A stretch of 64,000 bases of DNA from positions 3,968,001 to 4,032,000 of the forward strand of contig NZ_CP009288.1 of assembly GCF_000756615.1 (NCBI RefSeq), read 5' to 3'. Of the stretch, positions 43,632 to 51,821 are shown piece after piece. The translations under genes were made by a program, and so were the position numbers. The first letter of the stretch is position 1, and every line of letters begins with the position of its first letter. This stretch comes from Paenibacillus durus (lineage in GTDB: Bacteria; Bacillota; Bacilli; Paenibacillales; Paenibacillaceae). The notes below the pieces were generated by a model. That model made no database searches and was not told the DNA's origin. It saw only the letters and a list, made by a program, of their open reading frames with translations.

Positions 43632-43647
43632 CACAAACGTTTGCATG
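43632..43647. promoter_or_regulatory. LacI/CcpA-type operator, middle
   Basis: Contains the perfect palindrome CAAACGTTTG at 43634-43643. It is placed just downstream of the amylase promoter, where binding would block transcription. Confidence 0.65.
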
Positions 43648-43661
43648 ATCATGTTTATTCG

Positions 43662-43690
43662 ATCATAGCATAAGGAAGATTTTGTGTAAA
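43662..43690 (-). promoter_or_regulatory. Sigma-A promoter of the amylase gene
   Basis: On the minus strand TTTACA (43685-43690), 17-bp spacer and TATGAT (43662-43667), with TG one base upstream of the -10 (extended -10). Confidence 0.8.
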
Positions 43691-43698
43691 CGCTTTAT
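43685..43698. promoter_or_regulatory. Catabolite-responsive element over the -35 box
   Basis: TGTAAACGCTTTAT, close to the cre consensus, overlaps the -35 hexamer of the amylase promoter. CcpA or a MalR-like repressor bound here would exclude RNA polymerase. Confidence 0.65.
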
Positions 43699-43855
43699 TT
43701 AGCATTTTATAGAAAAAATTTGTTTCCCATCCTACCCCGGAACATTGCCCTTGGCGAAAGGCCGAAATAAGGCGGAAGGCTGTGCCTCCCCAGTAAGGAC
43801 AGCGCAGCCTTCCTCTCACTTAGCGGATATCCTGCGGACCGTCAACCTCTGCCGA

Positions 43856-44890
43856 TCATTCCAGAGCGCCCAGCGCTTTATTCTTCTCTTTGAAGCGTTC
43901 GTTATGCGAAGAGACGTAAGCGACCTTCGGGGCTTCCGGATCAAGGTACAGCTTAGCGCTGTTCACCGCTAATACCGCGTCCGTAAACGCTCCGGCAATC
44001 AGCCTCACCTTGCTGCCATAGTTGACAAAATCACCCGCGCCGAACACGCCGGGCAGATTCGTTTCGAGCTTTTCGCTGACATTCGCGCTCCATTCCCCCA
44101 TGTCCAGCCCCCATTCCCGCACGGGTCCGAAATCGGATCTCATCCCGTGATTGACGATGACGGCGTCCACCTTAATCCGTTCGGTTTCTCCGGTATCCAC
44201 ATGACAGATGGTAACTTCCTCTATTCGTTCACCACCGGAGCTGTACAGTTGGCTTACCGAATAAGGCGTGCGTACATTTACCGAGGACGCTTTCATGTTG
44301 GCAATATTCTTCTCATGTCCGCCGAACTGCTCGCGCCGATGCACGATGGTAACCCGCTCCGCCACCGGCTCCAGCGCGTTTGCCCAGTCTACTGCAGTGT
44401 CACCGCCGCCGGATATCAGCACATGCTTGCCTCTAAATAGCTCCAATTCCTGAACGGTATAATGCAGGTTAGAGATCTCATATCGGTCCGCTCCTTCAAT
44501 CTCCAGCTTCGCCATCTTTAGAATACCGTACCCGATACACAGAATTACCGTGCGGGTCCAGTGGATGTTTCCCCCCGAGGAGGTCAATAGATAAGTCCCA
44601 TCCTCCTGCCGGTCCATCGAGGCAATTTGCTCCCCCAGTACAATGGCCGGATCGAAGGTAACCCCCTGCTGCTTAAGCCGGTCGATTAGCTGCCTGCAAA
44701 GTACAGGCGTGACACCGCCTACGTCCCAAATGACCTTTTCGGGATATATGAGCATTTTACCGCCCAGTTCTGGATTCGCATCGATTAATTTGGTCTTCAG
44801 GTCACGCATACCGCAATAAAAAGCCGCATACATACCGGCAGGCCCTCCGCCGATAATCGTTACATCGTATAATTCCGGTTGGTGCTCCAT
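43856..44890 (-). CDS. Ferredoxin/flavodoxin-NADP+ reductase (YumC type)
   Basis: 344-residue flavoprotein of the thioredoxin-reductase-like FNR type. It passes electrons between NADPH and ferredoxin or flavodoxin. It has an FAD loop GGGPAGM (residues 14-20) and an NADP loop GGGDTAVDW (about 158), but no CxxC redox pair, which excludes thioredoxin reductase. The C-terminal FAD segment is GVFGAGDFVNYGSKVRLIAGA. GGAGGAG precedes the start. A Fur box overlaps its promoter, so it is probably induced by iron limitation. Confidence 0.9.
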   Translation of the reverse strand: MEHQPELYDVTIIGGGPAGMYAAFYCGMRDLKTKLIDANPELGGKMLIYPEKVIWDVGGVTPVLCRQLIDRLKQQGVTFDPAIVLGEQIASMDRQEDGTYLLTSSGGNIHWTRTVILCIGYGILKMAKLEIEGADRYEISNLHYTVQELELFRGKHVLISGGGDTAVDWANALEPVAERVTIVHRREQFGGHEKNIANMKASSVNVRTPYSVSQLYSSGGERIEEVTICHVDTGETERIKVDAVIVNHGMRSDFGPVREWGLDMGEWSANVSEKLETNLPGVFGAGDFVNYGSKVRLIAGAFTDAVLAVNSAKLYLDPEAPKVAYVSSHNERFKEKNKALGALE

Positions 44891-44939
44891 CGCTCTCCTC
44901 CAGTAAGTGCATATATAAATCCCTCTAAATATTTGATAT

Positions 44940-44954
44940 TGATAATCATTATCG
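44940..44954. promoter_or_regulatory. Fur box of the FNR gene
   Basis: TGATAATCATTATCG matches the 7-1-7 Fur consensus TGATAATNATTATCA at 14 of 15 positions. It lies just downstream of the -10 box of the reductase promoter. A fur gene is present in this window at 56385-56855. Confidence 0.85.
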
Positions 44955-44959
44955 ATAGA

Positions 44960-44989
44960 ATTGTATCCGAAAACAGCCCCTTATGGCAA
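44960..44989 (-). promoter_or_regulatory. Sigma-A promoter of the FNR gene
   Basis: On the minus strand TTGCCA (44984-44989), an 18-bp spacer and TACAAT (44960-44965). The Fur box begins 5 bp downstream. Confidence 0.7.
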
Positions 44990-44992
44990 CAC

Positions 44993-45021
44993 AAAAAAGC
45001 CCGGCACTCAGGCTCGGGCTT
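44993..45021 (-). terminator. Terminator of the ferritin gene
   Basis: AAGCCCG...CGGGCTT stem followed by TTTTG on the minus strand. It lies about 40 bp past ferritin and directly before the FNR promoter. Confidence 0.8.
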
Positions 45022-45061
45022 GATTTAAGTATGTACCCCTCAGAAGCCAGGGCCGCCGGTC

Positions 45062-45565
45062 TTACTCGGCCGGAGGCGTAAATGTGCGGGCCGCAAACTC
45101 GGCGTCCATCATATAGAAAGCGTTGCTGTCGTTCTCGATCCGTTTCAGCTTTTGGATAATGTTGCTGAACAGCGCCTCTTCCTCGACCTGCTCGTCAATG
45201 AACCATTTCAGGAAATAAATCGTGGCATGCTCACGCGCGTCAAGCGCCAGATCGGCCAGATGATAGAATTTGCTGGTGTTCTTCTGTTCATGGGCGTAGC
45301 TTGCCTCAAAAGCTTCCAGAACGGAAGCATAATCATTCTTCGGCTCAGGCAGTGCCGCCAGAGTAGCCCGCTGATCCCGGTCGTTAAGGAATTTGTAGAT
45401 CTTCATCGCATGAAAACGTTCCTCTTCCGCCTGAATCAGAAAAAAGTTCGCGAACCCGTCCAGACTTTCGCCCGAACAATACGCTGCCATCGCCAAGTAC
45501 ACATGCGCCGAATAAAATTCAAAATTCATTTGCTCATTTAACGCTTTTGCCAATTCCTCTTGCAT
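45062..45565 (-). CDS. Ferritin (FtnA type)
   Basis: 167-residue non-heme ferritin that oxidises Fe(II) and stores it in a 24-mer shell. It is a four-helix bundle with ferroxidase residues in NEQMNFEFYSAHVYLAMAAY (Glu), IQAEEERFHAMKIY (Glu-Glu and His) and the later WFIDEQVEEEALFSNII. Length fits the family. The ATG at 45565 was taken because GGAG lies 9 nt upstream; the ATG five codons earlier sits on top of an AAGG. It lies next to the Fur-controlled reductase gene but is separated from it by a terminator. Confidence 0.93.
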   Translation of the reverse strand: MQEELAKALNEQMNFEFYSAHVYLAMAAYCSGESLDGFANFFLIQAEEERFHAMKIYKFLNDRDQRATLAALPEPKNDYASVLEAFEASYAHEQKNTSKFYHLADLALDAREHATIYFLKWFIDEQVEEEALFSNIIQKLKRIENDSNAFYMMDAEFAARTFTPPAE

Positions 45566-45672
45566 GTAGCCACACTCCATCCTTTTTTATATTTTCCCCT
45601 CTATCATATCATGAAGTCTATTTTCAATGCCTGACATGAGAGAGAAAAACATGACGAATGAGAGAAAAATGT

Positions 45673-45837
45673 TCAAACCGTACGTCCCCCGGAAGAATTG
45701 AGGGATTTAGCTGATAGAACCTGATTAATGACCATTATCACTTTTTCCGGATATTCAGTAATTGCCCTAAGGAGATTAATAAAGTCACTGTCAGCCATAC
45801 CTGAATAATTCGTTGCCGACAGTTTAACGCGCTGCAT
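45673..45837 (-). CDS. Small protein overlapping the PPTase gene
   Basis: 54-residue frame starting inside the last codons of the phosphopantetheinyl transferase gene (14-nt overlap). It is preceded by GGGAGG at 5 nt, a strong ribosome site. The product MQRVKLSATNYSGMADSDFI ... continues with a short hydrophobic helix (KVIMVINQVLSAK) and ends SSGGRTV. I do not recognise it. The overlap and the ribosome site suggest real translational coupling. It could be a partner or a remnant of a larger gene. Confidence 0.5.
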   Translation of the reverse strand: MQRVKLSATNYSGMADSDFINLLRAITEYPEKVIMVINQVLSAKSLNSSGGRTV

Positions 45838-46552
45838 AATTCCCTCCCGACACCTCAACAAATTCCTTGAATAGTTCAAGGCCATCGATCCTTTGTATTT
45901 CTTCGGGATGATTTGGGTTTTCAGAGCATAGTGTGACCTTATATTGGGGGGAAAGATGGAACGCTTTGAAATAGCAATCCGGTTCTTTCAGCGGACAGCC
46001 GTCTTTCTCTGACAGCTCAATACCGTTATCGTCAATCCGGATAGAGAAAGAATTGAGCGGCATGGACAGTCCTTTACCTCTAAACTTGATATAGCTCTCC
46101 TTGGCGGTCCACAATTGATAGAAATAACCGATACGCCTATCTTCGGGTATTTCCTTTATTTCCTCATTCTCCCTGCCGGAAAAGAAGCGGTCGGCTATAG
46201 TTAGGTCTATAGGCTTAATCTCTTCTATATCGATTCCTATAGGCTGCTGGTCAACGGCGCAAAGAACATAGTCTCCGGAATGCGATAGATTATAATGATA
46301 ATCCGGATATGCAGCAAGAAAAGGTTTGCCGTATCGGTTAGCCGTGAACCGAAGAGATTCGTTGTCAACTTTATGTTCCCGAAGGAACAAAGTTCGAATC
46401 AAGGCTTCCGCTATTACGCTTCGGATACGGTCATCCTTTCTGGAAAAGCGAAGCGTACGGTTTCTCCTCTCTTCCGACAGACGATTCAGTACCTCATGAT
46501 AATCTGTTCCTGGTGACTTGGGGATTTTCACGCCATAAATACCGACCAACAC
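45824..46552 (-). CDS. Sfp-type 4'-phosphopantetheinyl transferase
   Basis: About 242-residue enzyme that loads the phosphopantetheine arm from CoA onto carrier proteins of NRPS, PKS or fatty-acid synthesis. The key motifs are GIDIEEI (Mg-binding Asp and Glu) and WTAKESYIKFRGKGL (the WxxKES type), with RYGKPFL and NLSHSGDYVLCA ahead of them. The start is unsure. AAGGAG abuts an ATG at 46558, so the GTG at 46552 (6 nt) or TTG at 46549 (9 nt) is preferred. More AT-rich than most genes here. No NRPS or PKS genes are nearby, so it may serve clusters elsewhere. Confidence 0.88.
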   Translation of the reverse strand: MLVGIYGVKIPKSPGTDYHEVLNRLSEERRNRTLRFSRKDDRIRSVIAEALIRTLFLREHKVDNESLRFTANRYGKPFLAAYPDYHYNLSHSGDYVLCAVDQQPIGIDIEEIKPIDLTIADRFFSGRENEEIKEIPEDRRIGYFYQLWTAKESYIKFRGKGLSMPLNSFSIRIDDNGIELSEKDGCPLKEPDCYFKAFHLSPQYKVTLCSENPNHPEEIQRIDGLELFKEFVEVSGGNYAAR

Positions 46553-46699
46553 CCTCATCTCCTTAAAAATATTGATAAAATATTTATAATTCATCCTATA
46601 TTTTCAAATATGCACTCATTGTAAATTATGTTATTGGGACTGTCTACTACTATATTCGGCAAAAAACATCAATAAAACAACTAATATTCCAAAGCAGAC

Positions 46700-46745
46700 A
46701 AAAACCCGTAAAAAGCAGCCTTCGCCAAGGCTTCTTCCTACGGGT
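46700..46745 (-). terminator. Terminator of the spoIIA operon
   Basis: ACCCGTA...TACGGGT stem with an inner AGCCTTGGCGAAGGCT hairpin, followed by TTTTTG on the minus strand. Confidence 0.82.
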
Positions 46746-46763
46746 CATCCGTTCGGCAACCAT

Positions 46764-47519
46764 TCACTGTGCAATCTGGTCCTTGATACTTTGCAAAATC
46801 TTCTTCTCCAGCCGCGACACCTGGACCTGGGAAATGCCAAGGCGGCTTGCGACCTCGGACTGGGTCTGGTCGCGGTAGTAGCGCAGGTAGACGATCAGCC
46901 GTTCACGCTCGGTCAGGGAACCGATGGCTTCATTCAGCGCAAGCTTGTCGAACCACTTCTCCTGGGACTCGTCAGCAATCTGGTCGATCAGGGTAATCGG
47001 GTCGCCGTCATTCTCGAACACGGTCTCGTGGATTGAGGTTGGCGGCTTGTTGGCCTCCTGGGCGAAGACGATTTCTTCGGGCGTAACGCCCAGCGCCTCC
47101 GCCACCTCGCCGATTGTCGGCAGACGGCCATTCGTTTTGGACATCTCGTCCTTCATTTTGCGGACCTTGTTGGCCATTTCCTTCAGCGACCGACTGACCT
47201 TCAGAGTGCCGTCATCACGCAGGAACCGCTGGATCTCGCCGATAATCATCGGTACAGCGTAGGTTGAGAACTTGACGTCATAGCTGAGATCGAACTTGTC
47301 CACGGACTTCAGCAGACCGATACAGCCGATCTGGAACAGGTCGTCAGGCTCGTACCCCCGGTTCATAAACCGCTGAACCACCGACCAGACCAGCCGGATA
47401 TTGCAGCCCACCAGCGTGTCGCGGGCAGTCGTGTCCCCGGCCTGGCTGAGCGCGATCAGCCGTTTGACCTCCGCATCGTCCAAATAGGTCTGCGGAGCTT
47501 TTTTTGATTCTGCATCCAT
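46764..47519 (-). CDS. sigF: RNA polymerase sporulation sigma-F factor
   Basis: 251-residue sigma-70 family factor, the first forespore-specific sigma. Region 2 contains LVWSVVQRFMNRGYEPDDLFQIGCIGLLKSVDKFDLSYDVKFSTYA-type sequence (2.1-2.4). Region 3 has IGEVAEALGVTPEEIVFAQEA. Region 4 ends TQSEVASRLGISQVQVSRLEKKIL (helix-turn-helix). Directly downstream of its anti-sigma gene spoIIAB (11-bp gap). It should drive dacF and ytfJ, both in this window. Confidence 0.96.
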   Translation of the reverse strand: MDAESKKAPQTYLDDAEVKRLIALSQAGDTTARDTLVGCNIRLVWSVVQRFMNRGYEPDDLFQIGCIGLLKSVDKFDLSYDVKFSTYAVPMIIGEIQRFLRDDGTLKVSRSLKEMANKVRKMKDEMSKTNGRLPTIGEVAEALGVTPEEIVFAQEANKPPTSIHETVFENDGDPITLIDQIADESQEKWFDKLALNEAIGSLTERERLIVYLRYYRDQTQSEVASRLGISQVQVSRLEKKILQSIKDQIAQ

Positions 47520-47530
47520 GGCTCCATCCC

Positions 47531-47986
47531 CTAATTATATAAAGCTTTTTTTGAGACGATCGTCTTCTTCATCCGGATCGAGGTCCCTTGTCCGGGTTCG
47601 CTGGCGACTTCAAATTCGTCCATGAAGTTCTCCATGATGGTAAAGCCCATGCCCGAACGCTCCAGCTCCGGCTTGGATGTGTACAGCGGCTGCTGCGCCA
47701 GCTCCAGATCGTCGATGCCCTTACCCTTGTCCTCGATCATAAGATGCACCGTCTCCCCTCTGATCACCGCAGAGATGTATACAATCCCCGACGGATCGCT
47801 GTCATAGCCGTGAATAATACAGTTGGTGACCGCCTCCGACACAACTGTCTTCAGATCGTTCAGCTCATCCAGGGTCGGGTCGAGCCTGGAGACGAAAGCC
47901 GCGACGACTACGCGCGCGAACGACTCATTCTCCGACAGCGCCGCAAACTGGACGCTCATGTAATTTTCCGCTTGTGCTTGTGTCAT
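47531..47986 (-). CDS. spoIIAB: Anti-sigma-F factor SpoIIAB
   Basis: 151-residue GHKL-fold serine kinase. It binds sigma-F to hold it inactive and phosphorylates SpoIIAA. ATP-site motifs are the N box EAVTNCIIHGY, G1 IEDKGKGIDDLE and G2 ERSGMGFTIMENFMDE. GGAGGTCG precedes the ATG, which overlaps the spoIIAA stop (ATGA, 4 nt). Length is normal. Confidence 0.96.
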   Translation of the reverse strand: MTQAQAENYMSVQFAALSENESFARVVVAAFVSRLDPTLDELNDLKTVVSEAVTNCIIHGYDSDPSGIVYISAVIRGETVHLMIEDKGKGIDDLELAQQPLYTSKPELERSGMGFTIMENFMDEFEVASEPGQGTSIRMKKTIVSKKALYN

Positions 47987-48336
47987 AACGCGACCTCCAA
48001 ATCCGAAAGCGCTGCAGTTTCATCCTGATACAGCGGCATGATTTTCAGCAGACCCGACATTTCCAGGAGCCGCTTGACCGGCGGGTTGGCATCGCAGATG
48101 ACCATTTTTCCGCCTTTGCTGCGAATCAGCTTGTACCGTCCCAGAATAACACCCAGCCCCGAGCTGTCCATAAACTGGAGATCCTTCAAGTTCAGCACAA
48201 GATGCTCCACCTGCTTCCGCAAAATCGCTTCATCCAAGTCCATTCTCACAAAATCGGCCGCATGATGGTCCAGCTCCCCGGTCAAACGAACGACCAGCAC
48301 ACCCCTGTGATGCTCCAACTGTACATGAGAATTCAT
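47983..48336 (-). CDS. spoIIAA: Anti-sigma factor antagonist SpoIIAA
   Basis: 117-residue STAS-domain protein. In unphosphorylated form it displaces sigma-F from SpoIIAB. The phosphorylatable serine is in FMDSSGLGVILGRYK. The start at 48336 (MNSHVQLEHHRGVLVVRLTG) was chosen over a GTG three codons upstream that would leave no spacing after GGAG. First gene of spoIIAA-spoIIAB-sigF. A sigma-H-like promoter is visible about 80-100 bp upstream. Confidence 0.95.
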   Translation of the reverse strand: MNSHVQLEHHRGVLVVRLTGELDHHAADFVRMDLDEAILRKQVEHLVLNLKDLQFMDSSGLGVILGRYKLIRSKGGKMVICDANPPVKRLLEMSGLLKIMPLYQDETAALSDLEVAL

Positions 48337-48403
48337 ATTTGCCACTCTCCTCTTCGTTGCTTTGAAACGGTCTTTGGCAGCTTACAACGTCTTCAAGGAC
48401 AAC

Positions 48404-48433
48404 GATTTCTACGCGGCAAAGAGCGAATCCTGC
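48404..48433 (-). promoter_or_regulatory. Candidate sigma-H promoter of spoIIA
   Basis: On the minus strand GCAGGATTC (48425-48433), 12-bp spacer and GTAGAAATC (48404-48412). It compares with the sigma-H pattern RnAGGAwww-N11-12-RnnGAATww, with a mismatch in the -10. Expected from Bacillus biology. Confidence 0.45.
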
Positions 48434-48562
48434 CTCACGACAAAACTAGAAGAAAACTCTCATCGTTCTACAAAAGGATCGGGACAAGCCGGCATAAACC
48501 GCCTCATGTCCGGCAAAGCATGAAGGGACGAATCCCTCAGTGTTGACGCGCCGCTCTATCCG

Positions 48563-49759
48563 TCAGTTCACCTTGAACATCGAGCCTGCCGTCCGTTTGA
48601 ACAGCTTCCACCAGCCGGCCTTGGCAATATCTTCGGGCGCCTTCAGCTCATACTGCTTCACAATCGTATTGCCCTGGTAAACAACCAGCTTCCCAATCGT
48701 CTGCCCTTTGGATATTGGAGCCTTGACTTGATCCAGAATGACGGTTTCATGACGGACGCCTTCCTGGGTAATTCCTTTTTTCAGCAAAATGGTGTAGTCC
48801 TCTTGCGCCTTGATCGGCAGCTCGGCCTTTACGCCCTTCCCGATCTTGAGTGTGCCCAGCGTCTCGCCGGCCTTATGAATCGTATGGACTTTATACTGCG
48901 AGAACAAGAAGTCGAACATGCCCGATACCTCGCTGTTGCGGGTCTTCGTATTGGGCTCTCCCAGCACGACGGCGACTGCCCGCAGCCCGTCTCTTGACGC
49001 GGTCGCCGACAGACAGAATTTGGCTTCCGAGGTATAGCCGGTCTTCAGTCCGTCCGCCCCTGTATAGAAGCGTACCAGCTTGTTCGTATTTACGAGCCAG
49101 AACGGCTTCTCCGAATCCTTGCGCAGATAATCCTGGTAGGAGCCGGTGTATTTGATAATCCGTTCATGCTTCAGGAGCTCGCGGCTCATGACCGCGATAT
49201 CACGCGCAGAGGAATAGTGGTTCTCGGCAGGAAGCCCATTGCAGTTGGCAAAATGTGTATCCTTCATGCCGAGCTCCTCCGCCCGCTTGTTCATCAGGTC
49301 GACAAAAGCGCTCTCCGAACCGGCGAGCTTCTCCGCCATCGCCACGGACGCATCGTTCCCGGAAGCCATCGCGATGCCCTTCAGCATCTCATCGACGGTC
49401 ATTTCTTCACCCGGCTCCAGAAAAATCTGTGAACCCCCCATCGACGCAGCGTAGTCGCTTGTCCGGACCTTATCGGTCAGCTTCAGCCGTCCGTCATCCA
49501 GCGCTTCAACGGTGAGCAGCATCGTCATGATCTTCGTGATGCTTGCCGGAGGCAGCTTATCATGGCTGTTCTTCTCGTAAATGACGGTTCCGGTCCCGGC
49601 ATCCATCAGAATGGCCGAGCGCGCCTGCGGCGCCAGATCGGCCGCCTTGGCGGCACCGCCGGACTTCTGCCCCTTTTCCTCCGCGAACGCCGCGGTGGCC
49701 GGGCTCACAGCGCTAAATACGATGCACAGCGCCAGCAAACATAAGCGAAATTTTGTCAT
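48563..49759 (-). CDS. dacF: D-alanyl-D-alanine carboxypeptidase DacF
   Basis: 398-residue secreted S11 penicillin-binding protein that trims peptide side chains of spore peptidoglycan in the forespore. A signal peptide covers residues 1-27. The motifs are SITK (Ser73, Lys76), SGN (133) and KTGYTSEAKF near 240. The C-terminal beta domain and membrane-association helix end KRTAGSMFKVN. Start 49759 has GGAGGGG at 7 nt. It lies directly upstream of spoIIAA as in Bacillus, which separates it from its paralogue dacB at 7071-8279. Confidence 0.93.
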   Translation of the reverse strand: MTKFRLCLLALCIVFSAVSPATAAFAEEKGQKSGGAAKAADLAPQARSAILMDAGTGTVIYEKNSHDKLPPASITKIMTMLLTVEALDDGRLKLTDKVRTSDYAASMGGSQIFLEPGEEMTVDEMLKGIAMASGNDASVAMAEKLAGSESAFVDLMNKRAEELGMKDTHFANCNGLPAENHYSSARDIAVMSRELLKHERIIKYTGSYQDYLRKDSEKPFWLVNTNKLVRFYTGADGLKTGYTSEAKFCLSATASRDGLRAVAVVLGEPNTKTRNSEVSGMFDFLFSQYKVHTIHKAGETLGTLKIGKGVKAELPIKAQEDYTILLKKGITQEGVRHETVILDQVKAPISKGQTIGKLVVYQGNTIVKQYELKAPEDIAKAGWWKLFKRTAGSMFKVN

Positions 49760-49860
49760 CAAAGTTCCCCTCCTGAACGTTAACCTTCTTATCGCAGGTA
49801 CTGTGTTCCAGTTTCGTCAGAAAAGGGTGGAAATATTCCCGGTATTTCCAGATAAAATAT

Positions 49861-49895
49861 AAAAAAAACGGCCAAACCCCAAAGGGAATGGCCGT
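49861..49895 (-). terminator. Terminator upstream of dacF
   Basis: AACGGCCATTCCC / TTTGGCCGTT stem followed by TTTTTT on the minus strand. It ends the flavin reductase transcript. Confidence 0.82.
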
Positions 49896-49928
49896 TCTTG
49901 CCGTATCAAAATAAATTGTCAATCGAAT

Positions 49929-50441
49929 TTATTCTTTAATCCGGACCTGCGTAATTTCACCAACATACAAACGATGGTAATCTTTTTTGGGATACATCTG
50001 ATGAATGCTTTCATCCAGAAATTTAGCCGGGTCTAGGTCCTGATAGTAGAGCTTGCGGCATTCAAGTACGAGTCTGGCCTCCTGGAAATACACGATCCCA
50101 GGCGTGTCTTCCACCGGAGTGATATCCGCTGCCTCCGCTTTATCCGTATCTCTTCCCGAGGCGCTGCCGCAAATCTCCAGCGCACTCCGGTAATCCTCCG
50201 TAAAGAACGACAGCGAGAACGTATCCGAGGACTCCATAAATTCATAGGTGTATCGGGTTGGCCTTACTACGCAAAAAGCGATTTTTTTGTGCCAGAGGAT
50301 ACCCAGTCCGCCCCAGCTGGCTGTCATCGTGTTGTACCGCTCGGCTCCTCCTGCCGTGATCAGCATCCAGTCTTCCCCAATCAGCTTGAATACATTATCC
50401 GACAATTCTTGCGGATCCAACAATTTAAACGCTTGGCTCAT
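49929..50441 (-). CDS. Flavin reductase family protein
   Basis: 170-residue protein of the FMN-binding split-barrel flavin reductase-like family. The segment MLITAGGAERYNTMTASWGGLGILW is the usual flavin phosphate-binding part, followed by KIAFCVVRPTRYTYEFMESSDTFSLSFF. Members reduce free FMN with NAD(P)H or bind FMN as a cofactor. Which applies is not visible. Start 50441 has GGAGGAG upstream. Located after the pdp gene and possibly part of that operon. Confidence 0.85.
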   Translation of the reverse strand: MSQAFKLLDPQELSDNVFKLIGEDWMLITAGGAERYNTMTASWGGLGILWHKKIAFCVVRPTRYTYEFMESSDTFSLSFFTEDYRSALEICGSASGRDTDKAEAADITPVEDTPGIVYFQEARLVLECRKLYYQDLDPAKFLDESIHQMYPKKDYHRLYVGEITQVRIKE

Positions 50442-50488
50442 TCCTTCTCCTCCACCACATAAAATACAATCAATCCCAGTATACTCCA

Positions 50489-51820
50489 CTAATACCGGGT
50501 TACGCCATCCTTTGTAACGATGGCATAGACGAGTGGCGGAGGCGTTACAGGCTGAGCCGTAATGCGGTAGGCTTCCAGCACCTTCTCCTCGGCTTCCTTC
50601 ACCTTGCTGCCGGAAGCGTCGTTCACATGCAGGACGGCCAACGTATCTCCGGCGGAGACGGCGTCGCCAACCTTCTTCGACAGCACGATGCCGACAGCCA
50701 GGTCGATGACGGATTCCTTCGTCTCCCGTCCCGCGCCGAGCAGCATGGCGGCGATGCCGATTTCTTCGGCCTGGATCGCTTCGATATGGCCGTCTGCCGC
50801 CGCTTTAACCTCCACCTGCTTCCGGGCGGCGGGCAGCATCGAAGGCGATTCAATCTGAGCAACATTCCCGCCTTGGGCCGCGACGATCACCTTCAGCTTC
50901 TCAAAGGCGCTGCCGTCCGCGATGTGCTCCTGAAGGACCCTGCGGGCTTCCTCCGTATCCTGCGCCTTGCCGCCGAGAACCAGCATCTGGCTGCCAAGGA
51001 TCAGGCATACTTCCGTGAGATCCTTCGGACCATGGCCGCGCAGCGTTTCGATGCCTTCCTTGATTTCCAGCGCGTTGCCGATGCCGTACCCGAGCGGCTG
51101 ATCCATGTCGCTGATGACGGCGACCGTGTTGCGGCCAAGCTGGGTTCCGATATCAACCATCGCCTGCGCCAGCGCGATGGAATCATCCAGCGTCTTCATG
51201 AACGCACCGCTGCCGGTCTTGACATCAAGCACGATGGCGTCCGCGCCGGCGGCGATTTTCTTGCTCATGACGGAGCTGGCGATGAGCGGAATGGATTCCA
51301 CGGTAGCGGTCACGTCACGCAGAGCGTACAGCTTCTTGTCAGCCGGGGTAATATTGCCCGACTGGCCGATAACCGCCGCGCCGATTTCGCCGACCTGAGC
51401 GAAAAAGCGCTCGCGGTCCATCTCGACGGAGAAGCCGGAGATGGACTCCAGCTTGTCCAGCGTGCCGCCGGTGTGGCCGAGGCCGCGCCCGGACATTTTG
51501 GCGACCGGAACCCCTGCCGATGCCACTAGTGGAGCGAGAACGACGGTCGTCTTATCGCCCACGCCTCCCGTTGAATGCTTGTCCACCTTGATGCCCGCAA
51601 TCGGACTGAGATCGACCTGGTCGCCGGACTTGGCCATTTCCAGGGTTAAATCGCCGGTCTCGCGGGCGTTCATGCCCCGGAAATAGACGGCCATCGCCCA
51701 GGCGGACATTTGATAATCAGGTATTTCCCCGCGGCTGTAACCCTGGATGAGGAATGAGATTTCCTCGCGGCTCAGCTCGCCTCCGTCTCTTTTCTTATGG
51801 ATAATGTCGATGGCCCGCAT
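50489..51820 (-). CDS. pdp: Pyrimidine-nucleoside phosphorylase
   Basis: 443-residue enzyme that splits thymidine, uridine and deoxyuridine with phosphate into base and (deoxy)ribose-1-phosphate. The signature KMSGRGLGHTGGTLDKLESI is present, as is the phosphate loop DKHSTGGVGDKTT. A C-terminal lipoyl-like fold domain includes VGDAVSAGDTLAVLHVND. Length matches the family. It begins 1 nt after the punA stop and forms a nucleoside-salvage operon with the two PNP genes and deoB. Confidence 0.95.
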   Translation of the reverse strand: MRAIDIIHKKRDGGELSREEISFLIQGYSRGEIPDYQMSAWAMAVYFRGMNARETGDLTLEMAKSGDQVDLSPIAGIKVDKHSTGGVGDKTTVVLAPLVASAGVPVAKMSGRGLGHTGGTLDKLESISGFSVEMDRERFFAQVGEIGAAVIGQSGNITPADKKLYALRDVTATVESIPLIASSVMSKKIAAGADAIVLDVKTGSGAFMKTLDDSIALAQAMVDIGTQLGRNTVAVISDMDQPLGYGIGNALEIKEGIETLRGHGPKDLTEVCLILGSQMLVLGGKAQDTEEARRVLQEHIADGSAFEKLKVIVAAQGGNVAQIESPSMLPAARKQVEVKAAADGHIEAIQAEEIGIAAMLLGAGRETKESVIDLAVGIVLSKKVGDAVSAGDTLAVLHVNDASGSKVKEAEEKVLEAYRITAQPVTPPPLVYAIVTKDGVTRY

Positions 51821-51821
51821 A

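Noticed and set aside
45824..46594. Upstream ATG at 46594 as PPTase start
   Set aside because: No ribosome site. The AAGGAG lies about 30 nt inside this longer form and points to a start at 46552 or 46549.
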